Shown: positions 16,715 to 25,387, counted from the stretch's first letter. The stretch is DNA of 64,000 nucleotides from JAAYYY01 sp964579295 (GCA_964579295.1 CAZOGK010000002.1:62001-126000); one strand, 5' to 3'. Notes: generated by a model not told the origin, from the sequence alone. Made by a program: numbers and translations.

Positions 16715-17146
16715 ATGTTAATTCGCTTTGTCCTCTATGGCCTCGGTGGCTGGTGCGGCGAGCTTGTCTGGACCGCGCTCACAGAGAGTGTGACCCGGCG
16801 CGATTGGCGCCTGATCGGCCACAGCTACCTGTGGATGTTTCCGATTTATGGCCTGCTGGCGCCACTGTACGAGCCGGTCCACGACGCCATCCGGGATGTA
16901 CCCTGGCTGCTGCGCGCCGTAGTCTGGTCACTGGGCTTTACCACCATCGAGCTGATCAGCGGCTGGCTCATCGCGCGCCTGACCGGGCGCTGCCCGTGGG
17001 ATTACTCAGAGCGACGCTGGGCGATCAACGCCTACATCCGCTGGGATTATTTTCCGGTGTGGGCGCTGGTGGGGCTGGCGCTGGAGCCAATACATGATTT
17101 TCTGGTAGCCATTACGCCGGCCATTGCCGCGGCCCTGGGCCTCTGA
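16715..17146 (+). CDS. CmpB/TMEM229-like membrane protein (putative ABC transporter permease family)
   Basis: 143-residue integral membrane protein with four hydrophobic segments. The sequence GWCGELVWTALTE, GHSYLWMFPIYGLLAPLYEP, TTIELISGWLIARLTGRCPWDYS and IRWDYFPVWALVGLALEPIHD matches the small family annotated as ABC_trans_CmpB in Firmicutes and TMEM229 in animals. Despite the family name, no ATPase partner is nearby and transport has not been shown; molecular function is unknown. It follows the zinc-ribbon gene by 7 bases and precedes a hexapeptide-repeat protein gene, probably one operon. Confidence 0.75.
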   Translation: MLIRFVLYGLGGWCGELVWTALTESVTRRDWRLIGHSYLWMFPIYGLLAPLYEPVHDAIRDVPWLLRAVVWSLGFTTIELISGWLIARLTGRCPWDYSERRWAINAYIRWDYFPVWALVGLALEPIHDFLVAITPAIAAALGL

Positions 17147-17171
17147 GCGCCGGCCCAGAAGAGGACACGCT

Positions 17172-17882
17172 ATGCTGCGAGCGGAGGATTACTTTGACCT
17201 GACGGAGCCAGAGACGGCGGAGCTGTTCTCCGGCTGTGACTATGTCTGGCAGGTGCTGCCTGAATTGGAGCGCCTGGTGAAAGCGCTGAACGCCGGGCGG
17301 GCGCCGGTGGGCGACATTATGGACGGGGCTTTCATTAGTGGGCGCGATGTCTACGTGGCCGAAGGGGCGCGAGTGGAGCCAGGCGCATACGTGCTGGGGC
17401 CGGCTTACATCGGGCCGGGGGCGGTCGTGCGCCACGGCGCCTTCGTGCGCGAGAACGTGATCCTGATGGCCGGCAGTGTGTTGGGCCATGCCAGCGAAGC
17501 CAAGAACAGTTTGTTCCTGCCCGGCGCCCACGCTCCCCATTTCAACTACGTGGGCGACAGCGTGCTCGGGCATGATACGAATCTCGGCGCTGGCACGAAG
17601 CTGAGCAACCTGACGGTGGTCAGCGAGAAGGCGCCGGAGAGCGGCAAGCGGCCGACGATTGTGCTAACCTGGCAGGGCCAGCCGGTCGATACCGGCCTGG
17701 CGAAGCTGGGAGCGATCCTCGGCGACGGCGTGCAGACAGGCTGCAACTCAGTGCTAAATCCGGGCTCGCTGGTCGGCCCGCGCAGCCTGATTTATGCTAA
17801 TCTCAGCCTGCGCAAAGGGATCTACCCGGCCGATACCATTATTAAGCTGCGCCAGCAGATAGAAGAAGTCCAGCGCAGATAG
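17172..17882 (+). CDS. Left-handed beta-helix (hexapeptide repeat) nucleotidyltransferase-like protein
   Basis: 236 residues containing only the left-handed beta-helix part typical of the C-terminus of UDP-GlcNAc or glucose-1-phosphate nucleotidyltransferases. Repeats such as GAYVLGPAYIGPGAVV, GAFVRENVI, GSVLGHASEAKNS and GDSVLGHDTNLGAGTKLSNL are visible, with a catalytic-looking HAPHFNYVGDS that in GlmU-type acetyltransferases carries the active histidine. The N-terminal nucleotidyltransferase domain is absent, replaced by an about 50-residue helical lead (DYFDLTEPETAELF). Probably a sugar-nucleotide acyltransferase or a binding protein. The ATG at 17172 has GAGGA upstream; a start 48 bases earlier lies inside the preceding gene. 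Confidence 0.75.
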   Translation: MLRAEDYFDLTEPETAELFSGCDYVWQVLPELERLVKALNAGRAPVGDIMDGAFISGRDVYVAEGARVEPGAYVLGPAYIGPGAVVRHGAFVRENVILMAGSVLGHASEAKNSLFLPGAHAPHFNYVGDSVLGHDTNLGAGTKLSNLTVVSEKAPESGKRPTIVLTWQGQPVDTGLAKLGAILGDGVQTGCNSVLNPGSLVGPRSLIYANLSLRKGIYPADTIIKLRQQIEEVQRR

Positions 17883-17922
17883 CGCTGATGATAAAGATCA
17901 TAGAGATGAGAAGGAGACAGTG

Positions 17923-19710
17923 ATGACCCACAATGGATACCAGTCAGGACCCTGGCGCCTCGACGAGCTCTTTCCCGGGCTGGACAGCCCGGCTATCGAC
18001 GAGGCAGTAGCGAAGCTGAAGCAGGACGTCGAGACGTTTGCCGCCGGGCGCGACCAGCTTACGCCCGACATCGATGAGGCAGCGTTCCGCGCCCTGCTCG
18101 ACCAGTATGATGCCCTCTCGCGCCAGGCGGCGCGGATCATTGGCTTTTCTGGGCTGAGCTTTTCCGAGGATACACAGAACCCGCTGGCGCAGAACCTGAT
18201 GGCGCGCATGCAGCAGCTTGGCGCCGAGCTGGACAACCGCTCGATGTTCTTCAAGCTGTGGTGGAAAGGGCTGGACGATAGCGCGGCAGAGCGGCTGATG
18301 GACGCGGCCGGTCCCTACCGCTACTGGCTCGAGCAGCTGCGGCTGCAGAAGCCGCACACGCTCAGCGAGGCCGAGGAGCGGATTATTAATCTGAAAGACG
18401 TCAATGGCGTCAATGCGCTCAATACGCTATATGCGGCTATCACCAACCGCTATACCTTCCGCCTGGACGTGGACGGCGAAGAGAAGGAGCTGACCCGCGG
18501 CGAGCTGGGCGTCTACTACCGCCACCCCGATCCCGATCTGCGGGCCGCGGCTTTTCAGGAGCTGCTGCGCGTCTATCGCCACGACGAGCTGATTACGGGC
18601 CAGATCTACCAGGCGATTGCGCGCGACTGGGCCAGCGAGCAGCTACAGCTACGCAATTACGCCAGCCCTATTGCCGCGCGCAACCTGGCGAACGATATTC
18701 CCGACGAGGTCGTCGATACGCTGCTGGAGGTCTGCCAGAAAAACGCGTCCGTGTTCCAGCGCTACTTCCAGCTTAAGGCGCGCTGGCTGGGAATGGAGAA
18801 GTTGCGCCGCTACGACATCTATGCTCCGGTCGACAACAGCGACAAAGCTTACCCCTTTGCCGAGGGCGCGGAGATGGTGCTGGATTGTTTCCGGGAGTTC
18901 GAGCCGCGCGTCGCCGAACTGGCGCAGCGAGTCTTTGACGAACAGCATCTGGATAGTGAAGTTCGGCGCGGCAAGCGCGGCGGCGCCTTCTGCGCCACGC
19001 TGGCCCCGGACCTGACGCCGTGGGTGCTGCAGTCGTACCAGGGAAAGGCGGAAGATGTGGCGACGCTGGCGCACGAGCTGGGCCACGCCGTACACAGCAT
19101 GCTGGCCGAGCATCTGCCCGGGCTGACCCAACACGCCTCCCTGCCCCTGGCGGAAACAGCTTCGACCTTTGGCGAGATGCTGCTGATCGACCGGCTGCTG
19201 GCTACTGAGTCTGATCCCGGCGTGCAGCAATCGATCCTGTTCAAGCAGATGGACGATGCCTACGCAACCATAATGCGCCAGGCGTTCTTTGCCCTCTTTG
19301 AGCGGCGCGCGCACGAGGCAATCGCCTCGGGAGCGACGATTGACGCCATTTCCGACGTGTATCTGGAGAACCTCAAGGAGCAGTTCGGCGCGGCCGTCGA
19401 GCTGAGCGACGACTTCCGCCACGAATGGCTGGCAATTCCCCACTTCTACAACACACCCTTCTACGTCTATGCTTACGCCTTCGGCCAGCTGCTCGTACTG
19501 GCGCTCTACCAGCAGTATCGGGAAGAGGGTGAGAGCTTCAAGCCGCGCTATCTGGAGATCCTGGCTGCTGGCGGCAGCGATGCACCTGTGCGCGTTCTGG
19601 AGCGGGCCGGCATCGACATCTATGATGAGGCTTTCTGGCAGGGTGGTTTTGATGTGCTCGCCGAGCTGGTGGAGCGCCTGGAGCAGCTGCCGGCGCCCCA
19701 GGCGGCCTGA
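17923..19710 (+). CDS. pepF: M3-family oligoendopeptidase (PepF-like)
   Basis: Cytoplasmic zinc metallopeptidase that cleaves short peptides, 595 residues, the usual size. The zinc site is HELGH at residues 384-388 within LAHELGHAVHSML; the third ligand is in ETASTFGEMLL. Further family marks are GGAFCATLAPDLTPWVLQSY and the C-terminal IPHFYNTPFYVYAYAFGQLL. AAGGAG precedes the ATG by 6 bases; a GTG three bases earlier is possible. Transcription ends at a clear terminator. It may work on peptides brought in by the oligopeptide importers of this window, which is inference only. Confidence 0.95.
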   Translation: MTHNGYQSGPWRLDELFPGLDSPAIDEAVAKLKQDVETFAAGRDQLTPDIDEAAFRALLDQYDALSRQAARIIGFSGLSFSEDTQNPLAQNLMARMQQLGAELDNRSMFFKLWWKGLDDSAAERLMDAAGPYRYWLEQLRLQKPHTLSEAEERIINLKDVNGVNALNTLYAAITNRYTFRLDVDGEEKELTRGELGVYYRHPDPDLRAAAFQELLRVYRHDELITGQIYQAIARDWASEQLQLRNYASPIAARNLANDIPDEVVDTLLEVCQKNASVFQRYFQLKARWLGMEKLRRYDIYAPVDNSDKAYPFAEGAEMVLDCFREFEPRVAELAQRVFDEQHLDSEVRRGKRGGAFCATLAPDLTPWVLQSYQGKAEDVATLAHELGHAVHSMLAEHLPGLTQHASLPLAETASTFGEMLLIDRLLATESDPGVQQSILFKQMDDAYATIMRQAFFALFERRAHEAIASGATIDAISDVYLENLKEQFGAAVELSDDFRHEWLAIPHFYNTPFYVYAYAFGQLLVLALYQQYREEGESFKPRYLEILAAGGSDAPVRVLERAGIDIYDEAFWQGGFDVLAELVERLEQLPAPQAA

Positions 19711-19730
19711 GCCGGTAAGACGCCGAGGCG

Positions 19731-19769
19731 AAAAGAGGGGATAGCGGCTGAGCCCTGTCCCCTCTTTTT
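19731..19769 (+). terminator. Rho-independent terminator after the M3 peptidase gene
   Basis: Stem AGAGGGGA (19734-19741) with TCCCCTCT (19758-19765) followed by a T-run; the A-run on the other side could let it act in both directions. Confidence 0.88.
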
Positions 19770-19797
19770 GGTGGACGAGCGGGGCCGGCGCCAGAAC

Positions 19798-19826
19798 TTG
19801 ACCCTGCCCCTGGACCGCTTGATAAT
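19798..19826 (+). promoter_or_regulatory. Promoter of the GT39-like gene
   Basis: TTGACC (19798-19803), 17-base spacer, GATAAT (19821-19826). The start codon is only 9 bases after the -10 box and no ribosome site is visible, so the mRNA is probably leaderless. Confidence 0.7.
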
Positions 19827-19835
19827 GAAGCAACG

Positions 19836-21914
19836 ATGCTCTTCTGGCTTCTGGTCGCGGCGACGCTTCTCGTAGCGTTTTACAGCAAACTGCAGCGGGC
19901 ACGGGCGGGCCAGCTCGCTGGGCCGGCAACGCCGGCTGCGGCGGAGGCCGGCGGCCTCATCGCGGCGCTGCTGGCCGGCGGGCTGGCGCTGCTGCTCATC
20001 AGCTCGCTTATCCTACAGGCACGGCCGGCCGACCGGCCCTGGGTTCTCTACCTCCTGAGCGGCATTGGGCTGCTGGCCTTCTTACTGGCCGGGCGCAGCG
20101 CAGCATACGGTCCGCTGTCCGGCCGGCCAGAACTGGCTCTGCGGTGGCTGGCCGGGTGGCTTGGCGTACAGCAGAGCCAGCTCGTGCTGCTCGCTCTGGC
20201 CCTGCCGCTGGCAGTGCTGGCCTATCTGGCCGGCGGCGAGCGGATGCACGCCTGGCAGCCGGCTGCAGCGGCGCTTGCCTGGCTGCTGGCGATGGCTGCG
20301 GCAGTCGGCGGCGGTTACCGCCGTGAAGAAACGGCAGCTACAGCCGATGTGATTGCGCGCTGGGAGATGGGGCTGGCGCTGCTGCTGACCGCCGTGGCCT
20401 TTCTACTGCGCGGCGTGGGGCTGGAGGGGCTGCCGCCGACGCTCAGCGGTGATGAGGCTTCGGCCGGGCTGGAGGCGGTGCGCTTTGTGCGCGGGGAAGC
20501 CAACAATCTGTTGGGCATGGGCTGGTTTTCGTTTCCGTCCTTTTTCTTCGCGTTCCAGGGAGCGGCTGTCTCCCTGCTGGGGAATACGGCTGCGGCGCTG
20601 CGCCTCTCCTCGGCGCTGGGCGGAGCGCTGACCGTCTTTGCACTCTACTGGCTGGCGCGGTCACTGTTTGGGCGCACGACGGCCATCATGGCGGCGACCT
20701 TGCTGGCAGGCTCCCACTATCACATCCATTTCAGCCGCATTGGGCTGCAGAATATCTGGGACGGCTTTTTTATTACCGTCACGCTCTGGGGCGTCTGGTC
20801 TGGCTGGAAGGATGGCCGGCGCTTGCCGCTGCTAATCGCCGGGCTGGCCCTGGGATTGGGCCACTACTTCTATGTCAGTATGCGCGTGGCGCCGCTGCTG
20901 CTGCTGCTCTGGGTAGCTGCGGCGGGGCTGGTGAATCGCCCGCGGCTGCGGAAGCGCCTGCCGGACTTGCTGCTGGCGGGCTATACCGCCCTGGTCGTCT
21001 ATCTGCCGCTAGCATTGCTCTTCTGGCGGCAGCCGGACGAGTACTTTGCTCCACTGCGGCGCGTCTCGGTGTTCAACGGCTGGCTGGAGGGTGAGATAGC
21101 GCGGCTGGGCCAGCCGGCGTGGGAGATCATTGCCGTGCAGATGCAGGCGACGGCCCTGGGCCTCGTCCATGAACCGTTGCGCCACTGGTATAACCCGGGG
21201 GTACCGCTGCTGCTGCCGCTGGCGGCGGCGCTGTTCATCGCCGGGCTCGCCTGGCTGATCTACAGTGCCGACCTGCGCAGCCTCCTGCTGCTGCTGGTAC
21301 TGGGCGCGCTGGTGGTACTCGGCGGGTTCAGCCTGGACGCGCCGGCGTCACAGCGCTACGTGATAGCGGCGCCGGCGACCATGATCCTGGTCGCTCTGCC
21401 TCTGGCGCAGGGCATGGCCTGGCTGGAGCCGGCCGGGCGCCGAGCGCGACAGGCGGCGGCGGCAGTGGCTATCGTGCTGCTGGCGCTGGTTGTGCTGCGC
21501 GACCTCGACTTTTACTTTAACGACGTTTATGACAGCTATGTTCTGGGCGGCTACAACACGGAAACGGCGACGGCCGTGGCGCGTTATCTGGAGCAGCAGC
21601 CGGCCGCTACGGTCTACTTTTTCGGCCTACCGCGCATGGGCTACGCCAGCCTCTCTACCATCCCTTACCTGGCGCCGCACATGAGCGGCCATGACGTGGA
21701 TTCCCCTCTGACGGCGGCCGCCCCGTGGGCGCTGGACGGCCCTACCCTGTTCATCTTCTTGCCAGAGCGGCTGGCGGAGCTGGAGCATGTCCGTGCTGCC
21801 TACCCCGGCGGCCGTGAGGCGCCGGGACAGCGGTGGAGCGGCGGCGATAGGATGCCGCTCTTTACAGTGTACGCCGTTACTCCGGCAGATCTGGACCCGA
21901 CTCCTCTCCCATAA
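19836..21914 (+). CDS. GT39/PMT-like membrane glycosyltransferase (GT-C fold)
   Basis: 692-residue integral membrane protein with about 13 hydrophobic spans. The first large loop carries LPPTLSGDEASAGLEAVRFV, the acidic motif expected of GT-C enzymes that use polyprenyl-phosphate sugars, followed by the PMT_2-like stretch ALRLSSALGGALTVFALYWLARSLFG and SRIGLQNIWD. The C-terminal 150 residues form an extracytoplasmic domain. It likely transfers a sugar to a lipid, glycan or protein outside the membrane; donor and acceptor are unknown. The 3' end overlaps the convergent HD-domain gene by 38 bases. Confidence 0.82.
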   Translation: MLFWLLVAATLLVAFYSKLQRARAGQLAGPATPAAAEAGGLIAALLAGGLALLLISSLILQARPADRPWVLYLLSGIGLLAFLLAGRSAAYGPLSGRPELALRWLAGWLGVQQSQLVLLALALPLAVLAYLAGGERMHAWQPAAAALAWLLAMAAAVGGGYRREETAATADVIARWEMGLALLLTAVAFLLRGVGLEGLPPTLSGDEASAGLEAVRFVRGEANNLLGMGWFSFPSFFFAFQGAAVSLLGNTAAALRLSSALGGALTVFALYWLARSLFGRTTAIMAATLLAGSHYHIHFSRIGLQNIWDGFFITVTLWGVWSGWKDGRRLPLLIAGLALGLGHYFYVSMRVAPLLLLLWVAAAGLVNRPRLRKRLPDLLLAGYTALVVYLPLALLFWRQPDEYFAPLRRVSVFNGWLEGEIARLGQPAWEIIAVQMQATALGLVHEPLRHWYNPGVPLLLPLAAALFIAGLAWLIYSADLRSLLLLLVLGALVVLGGFSLDAPASQRYVIAAPATMILVALPLAQGMAWLEPAGRRARQAAAAVAIVLLALVVLRDLDFYFNDVYDSYVLGGYNTETATAVARYLEQQPAATVYFFGLPRMGYASLSTIPYLAPHMSGHDVDSPLTAAAPWALDGPTLFIFLPERLAELEHVRAAYPGGREAPGQRWSGGDRMPLFTVYAVTPADLDPTPLP

Positions 21915-22875
21915 TCGCATCCGCGTCGCCAAAGCCTTCGGGCCGGCGCAGCTCGGTGTTGAACATGTGGCTGGCGCGGGTGCTCCAGGCGGCGCCGCCA
22001 TTGTCCGCTTCCAGATGGTCGAAGAAGCCCTGCACACGGCTGTCCAGCAGGTCTAGCTGGTGGAGCAGGATGGCTTCCAGCGTCTTGGGGACGACAGGAG
22101 CGCCCCATTCGTGCGTGCCGTGGTGCGAGGCCAACAGGTGGACCAGGTGGCGCAGCTCGTCCTCGTCGATGTCGTCGCGGCGGGCCGCGGCACGCTCCAC
22201 CAGGGCGATGACGCGAATGATATGGCCCACAAGCCGGCCGTCCTCGGAGAAGCTGAAGCCGCCGGTCAGGTCGTATTCAAGCGCTTTGCCGGCGTCATGC
22301 AACAGAGTGGCCGCCAGCAGCAGATCGCGGTTAACGTAGGGGTAATGGCCGGCTAGCAGCAGGCTGAGGCGGGCCATGCTCAGTGTATGCTCGAGCAGAC
22401 CGCCGACGTAGGCATGGTGCATGGAGCGCGCCGCCGGTGCGTCGAGAAAGCGCGGATAGAAGTCTGGCGCGAGCAGCACGTCGGAGACCAGCTCCTGCCA
22501 GGGAGAGCCGAGCTGGTCGATATATGCTAGTAGCTCTCCTTCCATCTCGGCGCGCGGCCGTTTGCTGGAAGGAAGAAAGAGGCCCATGTCGGGCTGTAAC
22601 CAGCGATTAAGGTCGGTTGTGTTGATTTGCGAGGCGTTGCGGTATTCGGTGACGCGGCCGGTGACGAGCACAGCCAGACCAGGCCGGACCCATCTTTCGA
22701 TATGATCAGGAACGTCCCAAAAGACGCCGGCAGCCTGGCCGGTACGGTCGGCATAGGTGCAGAGCAGGTAGGGGCGACCATCACGGGTGGTGCGCCGCAC
22801 CATGTCCTGCAGCAAAAACGGCTCGTTTTCTAGCTCGTCGTGTGTCTGGAGATCGCTGACAAATCGACGCTTCAC
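21877..22875 (-). CDS. HD-domain 3'-5' exoribonuclease, YhaM-like
   Basis: 332 residues. An N-terminal OB-fold (residues about 15-95; VLVTGRVTEYRNASQINT) is followed by an HD metal-dependent phosphohydrolase domain with HHAYVGGLLEHTLSMARL, LLHDAGKALEY (the HD pair) and SHHGTHEWG. This order is that of YhaM/CBF1-type 3'-5' exonucleases, which trim RNA and sometimes DNA. The GTG start has AAAGGA 7 bases upstream; a nearby ATG is out of frame. A TATAAT -10 box is at 22927-22922. It is the only minus-strand gene in the right arm before 34 kb. Confidence 0.87.
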   Translation of the reverse strand: MKRRFVSDLQTHDELENEPFLLQDMVRRTTRDGRPYLLCTYADRTGQAAGVFWDVPDHIERWVRPGLAVLVTGRVTEYRNASQINTTDLNRWLQPDMGLFLPSSKRPRAEMEGELLAYIDQLGSPWQELVSDVLLAPDFYPRFLDAPAARSMHHAYVGGLLEHTLSMARLSLLLAGHYPYVNRDLLLAATLLHDAGKALEYDLTGGFSFSEDGRLVGHIIRVIALVERAAARRDDIDEDELRHLVHLLASHHGTHEWGAPVVPKTLEAILLHQLDLLDSRVQGFFDHLEADNGGAAWSTRASHMFNTELRRPEGFGDADAIMGEESGPDLPE

Positions 22876-22921
22876 CGCGGCATCCTTTGCTGGCTGGCAA
22901 CGTGTTGCACTATGAGGGATG

Positions 22922-22927
22922 ATTATA
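22922..22927 (-). promoter_or_regulatory. -10 box for the YhaM-like gene
   Basis: TATAAT on the minus strand, 46 bases before the GTG start; -35 not convincing. Confidence 0.4.
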
Positions 22928-22986
22928 ACCAGATGGCGAGCGCATGCCGCTTGACATAATGTTAGAATGACCGGTGGAGGCGAAGC

Positions 22987-23577
22987 ATGAGCAGACGCTT
23001 GGTGGTAGGAATTTCGGGCGCCAGTGGCGTTATTTATGGCATTCGCCTGCTGGAAGTAGTGCAGACAGTGGCCGATATCGAGACGCACCTGGTCATGAGC
23101 ACGGCCGCCGCCCAGACGATTGGCCTGGAGACCGATTATAGTGCCACGAGCGTCGAAGCCCTGGCGGACGTGAGCTATCGTTTCCGCGATATTGCCGCGG
23201 CCATCTCCTCCGGCTCCTTTGTGACCATGGGCATGATTGTGATACCTTGCTCGATGAAGACCCTGGCCGGAATCGCCCTCTCCTACAGCGATAACCTGTT
23301 GCTGCGCGCCGCCGATGTGGCGCTCAAGGACCGCCGGCCGCTTATACTTGTTCCACGTGAAACACCCTTTCATCTGGGACATCTGCGCCTGCTCACCCAG
23401 GTGACGGAGATGGGGGCTATCGTGGCGCCCCCTATGCCCGCTTTCTACCACCGGCCCCAATCTGTGGACGACATTATCAACCAGACCGTCAACCGGCTGC
23501 TCGACCTCCTGGGCGTCACCTTGCCCCAGGATCTCTTCCAGCGCTGGCGTGGCGCGGGGCAGCATGGCGGCGCGTAA
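22987..23577 (+). CDS. ubiX: UbiX-type flavin prenyltransferase
   Basis: Makes prenylated FMN, the cofactor of UbiD decarboxylases, by joining dimethylallyl phosphate to reduced FMN. The 196-residue chain shows GISGASGVIYGIRLLE at the N-terminus, SGSFVTMGMIVIPCSMKTLAGIA, SDNLLLRAADVALKDRRPLILVPRETPF and the TEMGAIVAPPMPAFYH loop, all hallmark UbiX segments. No ubiD partner is in the window, so it must serve one elsewhere. A parS site lies in the coding sequence and fixes the codons for VPRETP. GGAGG precedes the ATG. Confidence 0.96.
   Translation: MSRRLVVGISGASGVIYGIRLLEVVQTVADIETHLVMSTAAAQTIGLETDYSATSVEALADVSYRFRDIAAAISSGSFVTMGMIVIPCSMKTLAGIALSYSDNLLLRAADVALKDRRPLILVPRETPFHLGHLRLLTQVTEMGAIVAPPMPAFYHRPQSVDDIINQTVNRLLDLLGVTLPQDLFQRWRGAGQHGGA
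23349..23364. other. parS centromere site (inside ubiX)
   Basis: TGTTCCACGTGAAACA, matching the ParB consensus TGTTNCACGTGAAACA. Expected to bind ParB-CTP and seed origin segregation. Lies about 7.9 kb right of the putative unwinding element. Confidence 0.88.
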
Positions 23578-24016
23578 TCCGCGGCAGCTTGCACTCGACT
23601 ATCTGGCCGCCCACCGTGTCATGACGCTCGCGACCCAGGGAGAGGACGGCGTCTGGGCCGCCCCCGTCTTTTATGCCTCGCAGCAGTTTGAACTGACCTT
23701 TCTCTCGGCGGCCCATACGCGCCACATACGTCATCTGGACGCCAATCCGTTGGCGGCCGCCGCCATCTACGAGCAACAGCAGGATTGGACGGCCATACGC
23801 GGCATTCAGCTGGAAGGCGAGGTCAGCCGGCTGGCCGGCGCCGAACAGGCAGCGGCTATCGCGCGCTATCTGGCGCGCTTCCCCGCAGTGAAAAGCGATC
23901 CGGACCTGGCGCCCGCCCTGGCCCGCGTAAATTGGTACCGATTGCGCCCGCGCCGCCTCTACTTTGTCGATAACAGCCAGGGCCTCGGCCACCGCGACGA
24001 GATCGAATTGCCGTGA
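23564..24016 (+). CDS. Pyridoxamine 5'-phosphate oxidase-family (split beta-barrel) protein
   Basis: 150-residue flavin- or F420-type split barrel protein. Features are LALDYLAAHRVMTLATQGEDGVWAAPVFYA, LTFLSAAHTRHIRHLDANPLAAAAIYEQ, IRGIQLEGEVSRL and a C-terminal WYRLRPRRLYFVDNSQGLGHRDEIEL. This is the YhbP/general-stress FMN-binding type, not the vitamin B6 enzyme itself. Substrate unknown. The ATG at 23564 overlaps the ubiX 3' end by 14 bases, so the two are coupled; both are linked to flavin chemistry. An ATG 15 bases upstream is also possible. Confidence 0.8.
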   Translation: MAARNPRQLALDYLAAHRVMTLATQGEDGVWAAPVFYASQQFELTFLSAAHTRHIRHLDANPLAAAAIYEQQQDWTAIRGIQLEGEVSRLAGAEQAAAIARYLARFPAVKSDPDLAPALARVNWYRLRPRRLYFVDNSQGLGHRDEIELP

Positions 24017-24561
24017 GCCGCGCCGACCGGGAGCGTTGGGACCAGAAATGGGGCAAGGGTGGCGCGGAGGCGCGTCCACCCGACTGGCTGGTGAGCCATG
24101 CGCAACTTCTCGAGGGCGGCGTGGCCCTTGACCTGGCGACGGGCCGTGGCGGGGCGGCCCACTGGCTTGCCACACACGGCTACCGCGTGATAGCGGTGGA
24201 TGGTAGCCGCGTTGCCCTCCTGCAGGCCCGGGGGCTGGGCCATCGCTCGGCTAGCGAACCGCCCCAGTTCGTACAGGCGGATCTCGACGAGTGGCGGCTG
24301 CCACGGGACAGCGTGGACTTGATTACCGTCTTCCGCTTCCTCGACCGCGCCTGGTTCCCACTCATCCGGCAGGCGCTTCGCCCGGGCGGAGTGCTCATCT
24401 ATGAGACACGCACGGTCGGCTGTCTGGAGCATGAGCCGGACGCCACTCCGGAGTTCCTCCTCCGGCGCGGCGAGTTGCTGTATCTGGCGTGGGGCTGGCA
24501 GGTCCTAAGCTACCTGGAGACGACAGTCAAGGCGGCGCTAGTGGCGCGGCGCCCGCAATAG
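24013..24561 (+). CDS. Class I SAM-dependent methyltransferase (TehB-like)
   Basis: 182 residues. Motif I is VALDLATGRGGAAHWLA, followed by the acidic end of strand 2 in YRVIAVDGS, then ADLDEWRLP and the post-motif LRPGGVLIYET. The overall layout (N-terminal WDQKW, short length) is close to small tellurite-resistance-type or chalcogen methyltransferases. Substrate is not identifiable. The GTG start overlaps the stop of the previous gene as GTGA. It is the last gene of the ubiX operon; a parS site follows. Confidence 0.85.
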   Translation: MSRADRERWDQKWGKGGAEARPPDWLVSHAQLLEGGVALDLATGRGGAAHWLATHGYRVIAVDGSRVALLQARGLGHRSASEPPQFVQADLDEWRLPRDSVDLITVFRFLDRAWFPLIRQALRPGGVLIYETRTVGCLEHEPDATPEFLLRRGELLYLAWGWQVLSYLETTVKAALVARRPQ

Positions 24562-24584
24562 CAAGCAGCTAATTGCCAGACGAT

Positions 24585-24600
24585 TGTTTCACGTGAAACA
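24585..24600. other. parS centromere site (intergenic)
   Basis: TGTTTCACGTGAAACA, a perfect 16-base palindrome and exact ParB-binding consensus, 24 bases after the methyltransferase stop and 1.22 kb from the first parS. Confidence 0.95.
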
Positions 24601-24621
24601 GCGCTGGTCCCAAAGTGCCCC

Positions 24622-24649
24622 TTGCCGCCAAGCCATTCCATGTTACGAT
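24622..24649 (+). promoter_or_regulatory. Candidate promoter for the membrane protein gene
   Basis: TTGCCG (24622-24627), 16-base spacer, TACGAT (24644-24649). Moderate match only. Confidence 0.4.
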
Positions 24650-24754
24650 TGACCCGGCGCCAGCCAGCCAGGCTGGGGCTCTCGATTGTTGCCACCAAGA
24701 CCTAAGATCAACGGCCGGCAGTATAGCGGCGCCGGCATGACCGTGGAGGAACCC

Positions 24755-25387
24755 ATGAGATACTTCTGGCAGGCGCGACCCTGGCAGGCATTTAAGAGCT
24801 TTGCCATTATCTTCTCCTTCGTCGTCAACCTGGTTCTTCTCCTTGTCCTCTTTCTGGCGCTGCCGCTCATCCTGCCGGTGTTAGACAGCGTCGCCCGCCC
24901 CCTGGTCAGCGGCCTTACAAGCAGCTTTGCCGAAATGAGTGACGCCCGCATTGTGCGCACTATCGCCATCGACGAGCAGATTCCCATCCAGTTCGAGGTT
25001 CCGCTGGATACGACGACCACTGTTGTCCTCAGCCAACCCGTACCCCTCTCGGTGCCGGCTACCTTCAACCTGCCGGCCGGCGGCGGCACGATCAATGGCA
25101 CCGTCTCACTGCAACTACCGGCCGGAATGCAGCTGCCGGTTGCTATGTCACTCTCCGTGCCGGTTAGCGAGACGATTCCCATTAACCTCGACGTGGCTGT
25201 GGACATCCCCATGCGCGAAACAGAGCTGGCCCAGCCTTTTAGCAACCTGCAGCAGCTCTTTACACCGCTTGATACGATGCTGGAGCAGCTCCCGGCCAAC
25301 AACAACGAGCTGCGCGAGCGCATCAGCGAGCGCGATGACGGCTCGCGACCAACACTGCTCCAGGCTGTTATTCCCGGCTCGGAGTAA
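24755..25387 (+). CDS. Conserved membrane-anchored protein of unknown function
   Basis: I do not recognise a family. The 210-residue product has one long hydrophobic helix at about 14-45 (FAIIFSFVVNLVLLLVLFLALPLI), then an extracytoplasmic domain rich in Thr, Pro, Val and Leu with alternating strands (VPLDTTTTVVL, VPLSVPATFNLPAGGGTINGTVSLQLP), and a helical, charged tail (NNNELRERISER). The beta-rich part suggests a small barrel or sandwich outside the membrane. The ATG at 24755 is chosen because GGAGGA lies 6 bases upstream; an ATG 18 bases earlier has no ribosome site. Stop and the next start are adjacent (TAAATG). Confidence 0.75.
   Translation: MRYFWQARPWQAFKSFAIIFSFVVNLVLLLVLFLALPLILPVLDSVARPLVSGLTSSFAEMSDARIVRTIAIDEQIPIQFEVPLDTTTTVVLSQPVPLSVPATFNLPAGGGTINGTVSLQLPAGMQLPVAMSLSVPVSETIPINLDVAVDIPMRETELAQPFSNLQQLFTPLDTMLEQLPANNNELRERISERDDGSRPTLLQAVIPGSE

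Noticed and set aside
18649..19929. 426-codon minus-strand frame opposite the M3 peptidase
   Set aside because: Shadow of a well-supported peptidase gene; no recognisable protein features.
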